Assembly (NCBI RefSeq): GCF_047948215.1
Contig: NC_134457.1
Span: 82,983,398-83,047,397, forward strand
Reading direction: 5' to 3'
DNA length: 64,000 nt
Origin: Lycorma delicatula
Lineage: Eukaryota > Arthropoda > Insecta > Hemiptera > Fulgoridae
Positions 59,697 through 64,000 of the stretch are shown piece by piece (within the stretch, counting starts at the first letter, position 1; each line of letters starts with the position of its first letter). The notes below the pieces were generated by a model that made no database searches, had not been told where the DNA came from, and worked only from the letters and a program-made list of their open reading frames with translations. The position numbers and the translations under genes were made by a program.

Positions 59697-61009
59697 AAGG
59701 GTGTCCCATATAAAACGCAACCCAACCTTATATTGGTAGGTATTGAAATAATAAAAAGGCATGTGTAAATGTAAATGTTATTTCTATTATTACCATCAAT
59801 TACCTTACATTTAGAGTAAATGTTGGAAGTGGCCGCCATCTTCTTGAATACAAGCTTCAATTATTTTTACAGCGTTTCCTGCAACTTTTTTCAAAGTTTG
59901 TGGCTGGATATTTAATACAACTTGTTCAATATTGACTTTCAATTGTCCAAGTGTTCCTGGTTTGTTGCTGTAGGCTTCTTCTTTGAGGTAACCCCATAGA
60001 AAAAAATCCGCCGCAGTCAAATCTGGAGATCTTGGTGGCCACAAGCCTCGACCGATAACACGATTACCAAAGAATTCCTCGACGAAATCAGAAGTTGAAC
60101 CTGCGTAGTGCGATGTCGCACCGTTATGTTGTAGCCAGCAGTGTCTGTCTTCCTCTTCCAAGAGTGCAATGAACTGAAATACTGTAAAATATCCTGATAT
60201 CGTTCTGCATTAATGGTGTACTCGAAAAAAATAGGACCGATTATTTTCTTCCGCGATATCGCGCACCACACGCCCAACTTCTGCGGGTGTAATTGTTTTT
60301 CGTGATAAACGTGGGGATTTTCAGCACTCCAAATTCTACTGTTTTGCTGTTTACGTAGCCATCCAAATGAAACCGTGCTTCATCTGTGAAAAATAACGAA
60401 TCCATAACATTAATTCCCTCTCGCAGAAATCGACGGAACCATTGACAGACAATATTGTAGCCGTTTTTCTTTGTCGGGCTCAAGAAGTCGATGAACCGTT
60501 TGAATGCCATAAGGTCGTAATTGTAATTGTTTGGTCGCCCGATGAATAGTTGATTTAGACAAATTAATTTCAGCAGATAAACGTCTGATCGATTTATTTG
60601 GCGAGGCGAGTAATCGGTCTTTGATTTCAGTGACTGTATCTGTATTCAACACTGACGCAGATCTTTTGTGTTCCTTGTTATTAACAGAACCAGTCTCTCT
60701 AAATTTTGTTAGGAGCTGGTTTATCTGGGTACTTATGGCGAAACAAATCTTGCACTGCAACCACTGATTTCGTACTGAAGTACGACTCAACAATTAAAAC
60801 ACGTTCATCTAGCGAAAACACCATCGTCCTTTAGCAATACACTGAACGGTATAATTGCATTGTTGTTACTATCGGTAGTGTTCTACTGCGTCGCCGCGAT
60901 GTTCAGATGTTGGACGAGTCCATTTCAGTAACGAATAGGGGTGTAAGCTTGACTTTTGAAATTTCATGGATGAGTGATTGATGGGTTGCGTTTTATATGG
61001 GACACCCTG
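59697..61009 (-). mobile_element. Complete mariner-superfamily element, 1313 bp
   Basis: Terminal inverted repeats 59699-59724 and 60982-61007 are a perfect 26-base match (starting GGGTGTCCCATATAAAAC). The element is flanked by TA on both sides (59695-59696 and 61010-61011), the target duplication of the IS630/Tc1/mariner superfamily. Insertion into repeat alpha is proven by the uninterrupted copy at 20556. One degraded transposase gene fills most of the interior on the minus strand. Confidence 0.95.
59811..60824 (-). pseudogene. mariner-superfamily transposase, frameshifted
   Basis: Starts ATG at 60824 (MVFSLDERVLIVESYFSTKS), the usual N-terminus of this transposase group. The helix-turn-helix region (INQLLTKFRETGSV; LSAEINLSKSTIHRATKQLQ) is followed by SLFFTDEARFHLDGYVNSKT (first catalytic D), GVWCAISRKKIIGPIFFE, then WLQHNGATSHYAGS (the second catalytic D is N here), LWPPRSPDLTAADFFLWGYL (third acidic position in TAADFF, 38 residues after the N) and the C-terminus EDGGHFQHLL. 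About four frameshifts separate the pieces (near 60720, 60460, 60260 and 60150). Length without them would be about 338 residues, as usual for mariners. Loss of the second Asp and the shifts make it inactive. Confidence 0.88.
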
Positions 61010-61080
61010 TATCAGGATTCCAACGTGGGGTCAGGAATCTACATCAGTACAGTCGTTGAGCTGCTGCGGTGGAACATACA
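61010..61080 (+). repeat. Dispersed repeat alpha, copy 2, right part
   Basis: GATTCCAACGTGGGGTCA and ACATACATACATA continue the unit interrupted by the mariner. Confidence 0.8.
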
Positions 61081-61114
61081 TACATAGACTCTAATAAAAA
61101 TTAAATGATTTTGT

Positions 61115-61310
61115 ATTATTCTAGCAAATACCCTGTTTGAGTTTTGAAAATCGGAAGGTTAGTTGCGAAGATATAACAACATTTCTGAATAACCGTGATC
61201 TATTGATCTATTTTGATCTATTGATGAATTCAAAAGTTAGCCTTCAACCACTAATAAATACCCCGTTTGAATTTTGAAAATCGGGCGGTTGTTTGCAGAG
61301 ATATTATAAG
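61115..61310. repeat. Partial local duplication
   Basis: AAATACCCTGTTTGAGTTTT-GAAAATCGG (from 61127) recurs as AAATACCCCGTTTGAATTTT-GAAAATCGG (from 61255), followed in both by GGTT-GTTTGC/GTTGC and AGATAT. About 45 bases at roughly 85% identity. The segment 61320-61450 is GC-rich but unrecognised; 61451-62594 is featureless. Confidence 0.6.
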
Positions 61311-62594
61311 AGCAGCACCCCATTGCTCCTCCCAATACAGCGCCTCACGGGCAACCCGTTTTTTTTCCAGTTGATGGTGATTAGTCTCCACGCACGAGGT
61401 GGAGACCAATGACCTCACCCGCAGCCTCACACGCAGTCCCCACGGGAAGCTCATTATTATTACGGAATTTGTTTAGATTTATTTAATATTATTTTATTTA
61501 ACGAAAATTTAATTATATTTTTGAAATATTATTCATTCGACCGATTCGAATCATTCAGTTCAAACCCAGCTAACACAGTGATAAGAGACTCGCAGTTCAT
61601 TAATTCAATTCATCAATGTTTGTGCTTCAACCGGCAAATCTCCACTTCTGTTACTGTAACGCTCCTTTTTTTATAGTTGCTTCTACCTTTATAAGTACTC
61701 ATCTATTAGGAATCTTTCAGTAGGGAAAATGCCAACGATATTTCAAAGTTGTATGTGTATATTAAATGAAATTAATATCTCCGTGTTCTTAATTTGTGAA
61801 ATGATGTGATATTGTTCTTTTACTATACCTTACCTCCTTATTACTTACATTTTAAAAACAAGAAACTACTTAATTTACAGCGAGATCTCTAATGATTGTT
61901 TGTTAAATTACTCCTTATTCGTGTTCAGTTTTTTAAAAATAGTTAAAATTTTCAATTAAAGCCAGTAAGTAGTCACGTCATCTTTTCAATTGCTATAATA
62001 CCAAGTAATAAAAATAGTACTTCATTGTGAGATGCTGTAGGACATAGATTGCAATACTAAGTAATATTACAGCAATCCTAGCGGCATAATAATTGCATTA
62101 CCAAATTACTTATAAAAACAGTTAACAGTACACAAATATTAAGCGTACTTTTTCTTTACTGTTATTTTGGCTGAAAATATGCTTAGTTACTCTTCTTGCG
62201 TTCTCTTACTTTGTCTTTTTTGGTAAGAAAAGCATTGCTTTGACGAAATGTCGAAACAAATGTAAATGTTGAATTTGAAATGCTGGGAAATGGAATTTTT
62301 CAAAAATTATTTAAACGCTGGGATAAACTAAAAAAAATTGTATAAAATACATCTAAAAATCATTAATTTAGTCTTGTATCAAGTACAATTCGTTTTTTAA
62401 CTGCAATACCGTGTTGTTTTATCTTTGAGGCTAAAACGAATCTGTATGAAAATTTTTTGTTATTTTAAATCAGAGGAATAATCTTTCAAGTCTAGCAGGA
62501 ATCTCTTGGAACGCCTTGTATTTTTGAGGTACTAATTTTTTTATAATTTGAAAATTTTTGGACTACATATTTTATATGAACTGATAGTATAAAA

Positions 62595-63589
62595 GATAGG
62601 TTTGATAAAAAATACACGGAATTTTTCAATTTCCCGGGCTGTATGAGTCTAATTGTCACAATTTTTTGTTGTTGTGTTGGTACACTTGTCCCTTACGTAT
62701 ATTTACATTGTTAGTCATATTGGGTGCTTAGTTTATTGCTGGCTATCATAAAGGTTACACGTGTTTTGGTATGGTCGGCGATTTGCAACTTGTGGAAAAA
62801 ATAGAATAAAGAATGTGCATTATATTTTGTTTTAAGAATGGTATAAGTACAGCACCACATTGCAAATGTTGAATGTTGTTTTTGGCGATTCGGCTATGAA
62901 GAGGACCGTGAAGACGTTGAAGATGACGAGGGGCCTGGACGTACCAACACAAGAACAACAGATGACTGCCGCTGAATCACTAGCAGAAAGGTTGCTGATG
63001 TTGGCATATCATTTGGCTCATGTCAATCACTTTTTTCGGATGTTTTGGGTATGAAACGTACAGCTGGAAAATTTGTTACAAAATTGTTGAATTTCGACTA
63101 AAAGCAGTGCCGAATGAACATTGCTCAGAAAGTTTCTGAATGAAGGGATCGACGATCCAAACTGCTCAAACGAGTCAAAACTGATCATGAAACACAGTTG
63201 TATGGATATAACATCGAAACTAAGGCCCAATCATCCACATTGAAGCTTCCTGAAGAGGCAAGACCGAAAAAACCTCATAAAGTTCGATCGAATGAGAAGG
63301 TACTTATCACTGTGTTCTTACATTTCAACGGCTTAGTGTATCATGAGTTCTTTTCACCAGATCCTACAGTCATAAGGAGTATACCTAGAAGTTCTACGCT
63401 ACGATGTTTACGTGAAGCATTGCGAAAAAATCGCTCAAATTTGTGCCATGAAAACAATCCATGAATATTTCACCACGATAATGCACCTGCTCGCACTTCA
63501 CTGCTTATTCGTGAATTTTTGGCCAAAAACAACCCCGTTATGTTGATGCCTCAGCCCCCATATTCGCCTTATATGGCCCCCTGTGAGTA
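62595..63589 (+). pseudogene. mariner transposon, 3'-truncated, plus strand
   Basis: Starts near TAGGTTTGATAAAAAATACA, the same terminus as the inverted fragment at 1.6 kb. Coding scraps in order: MVGDLQLVEKIE, RMCI-FCFKNG, LNVVFGDSAMKRT, EDVEDDEGPGRTN, LGMKRTAGKFVTKLL, LYGYNIETKAQSSTLKLPEE, ARPKKPHKVRSNEKVLITVF, LHFNGLVYHEFFSPD, FHHDNAPARTSLLIREFLAK (second catalytic D intact) and QPPYSPYMAPCEYY (third catalytic position, D to E). The first catalytic block is DHETQLYGY where GDESWVYGY is usual. Stops and frameshifts occur throughout. Similarity ends at about 63589, where the C-terminal FPKLK segment should follow. Confidence 0.85.
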
Positions 63590-63637
63590 CTATAGAAGTG
63601 GGGAGTCTGGGACAATCTTGACCTTTGACCCTCTTCC

Positions 63638-63720
63638 CTCGACGTCATCACCCCCTCTGACGTCACAAAAATCTCCTTCTCTGACGTCACAAAAAATATC
63701 CCCTATCTGACATCACAAAA
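63638..63720. repeat. Tandem TGACGTCA-type repeats
   Basis: Four copies of a CRE-like octamer, two perfect (TGACGTCA at 63658-63665 and 63682-63689) and two with one change (CGACGTCA at 63640, TGACATCA at 63708), each within a TCTGACGTCACAAAAA unit spaced 18, 24 and 26 bases. They begin right after the mariner truncation. 63721-64000 holds nothing else I can support. Confidence 0.7.
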
Positions 63721-64000
63721 AATTAAAAATTGGGTTTCCATATCTTTCTCAATCTCACTTTTCAATCGGGAGGCTGTTTCACGTAACCGCTGTTGAACAG
63801 CGGGGTCGTTCGTATTTGTACTTGTGAAAGGATTCACCACTTCTTTCTTGATCATATTTTCGATTCGGATGATGACTTCTCATGGTTTGAGGTCATTTTC
63901 ATCGTCTGGATTGGCGGCGTTTTTAGCACAAGCACCTTTAAAATAAATGACATTAAAATTGTTCTGCTGTTCGCACGTTAATGAAGTACTACTGCTCGAT

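Overview
This window is AT-rich eukaryotic nuclear DNA, most likely from an insect. It has split genes, a dense set of decayed DNA transposons and non-LTR retrotransposons, tRNA-derived SINEs and long microsatellites. The mix (irritans-type and other mariners, R1-like, RNase H-bearing and RTE-like LINEs, Helitrons, Pol III-type SINEs) is what large hemipteran genomes such as planthoppers carry; that assignment is inference from repeat types, not a species identification.

Only one host gene can be supported. The last two visible exons of a WASH-complex subunit 3 (WASHC3/CCDC53) homologue lie on the + strand at 1-42 and 5139-5297, separated by a phase-0 intron of about 5.1 kb. The intron carries a mariner fragment (1564-1880) and a palindromic MITE-like element (2024-2650). 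The remaining ~58 kb is intergenic or very large-intron sequence in which nearly every recognisable coding segment belongs to a transposable element.

Layout: 8.7-11 kb, two decayed DDE transposases in opposite orientations. 15.3-16.6 kb, a mariner relic interrupted by a SINE (family A). 18-23 kb, further SINEs, a LINE relic and a dispersed repeat. 24.3-26 kb, an (AT)n tract, a TIR element and a CA/GA microsatellite. 26.6-28.9 kb, a LINE with RNase H next to a reverse-strand mariner that hosts a SINE (family B). 30.5-31.4 kb, a 5'-truncated LINE with an open RT frame. 34.5-35.6 kb, a large foldback repeat. 37.6-39.4 kb, an R1-like LINE insertion with an exact 15-bp target-site duplication (TSD). 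41.2-47.3 kb, two copies of a second R1-like family and a third SINE type. 49.25-49.32 kb, an overlapping hairpin pair. 50-58 kb, more SINEs, a (GT)62 microsatellite, a possible R2-like RT scrap, a Helitron deletion derivative with both ends, and another transposase scrap. 59.7-61.0 kb, a complete 1.3-kb mariner-type element nested in an older repeat. 62.6-63.6 kb, a second mariner whose 5' end matches the fragment at 1.6 kb in inverted orientation.

Apart from the WASHC3 exons, nothing here works together as a pathway. The value of the window is the nested-insertion record, which orders several transposon families in time. I did not find a convincing new biological system; the structures most worth testing are the mutually exclusive hairpins at 49.25-49.32 kb, the foldback element at 34.5-35.6 kb, the three-family SINE set and the Helitron derivative.
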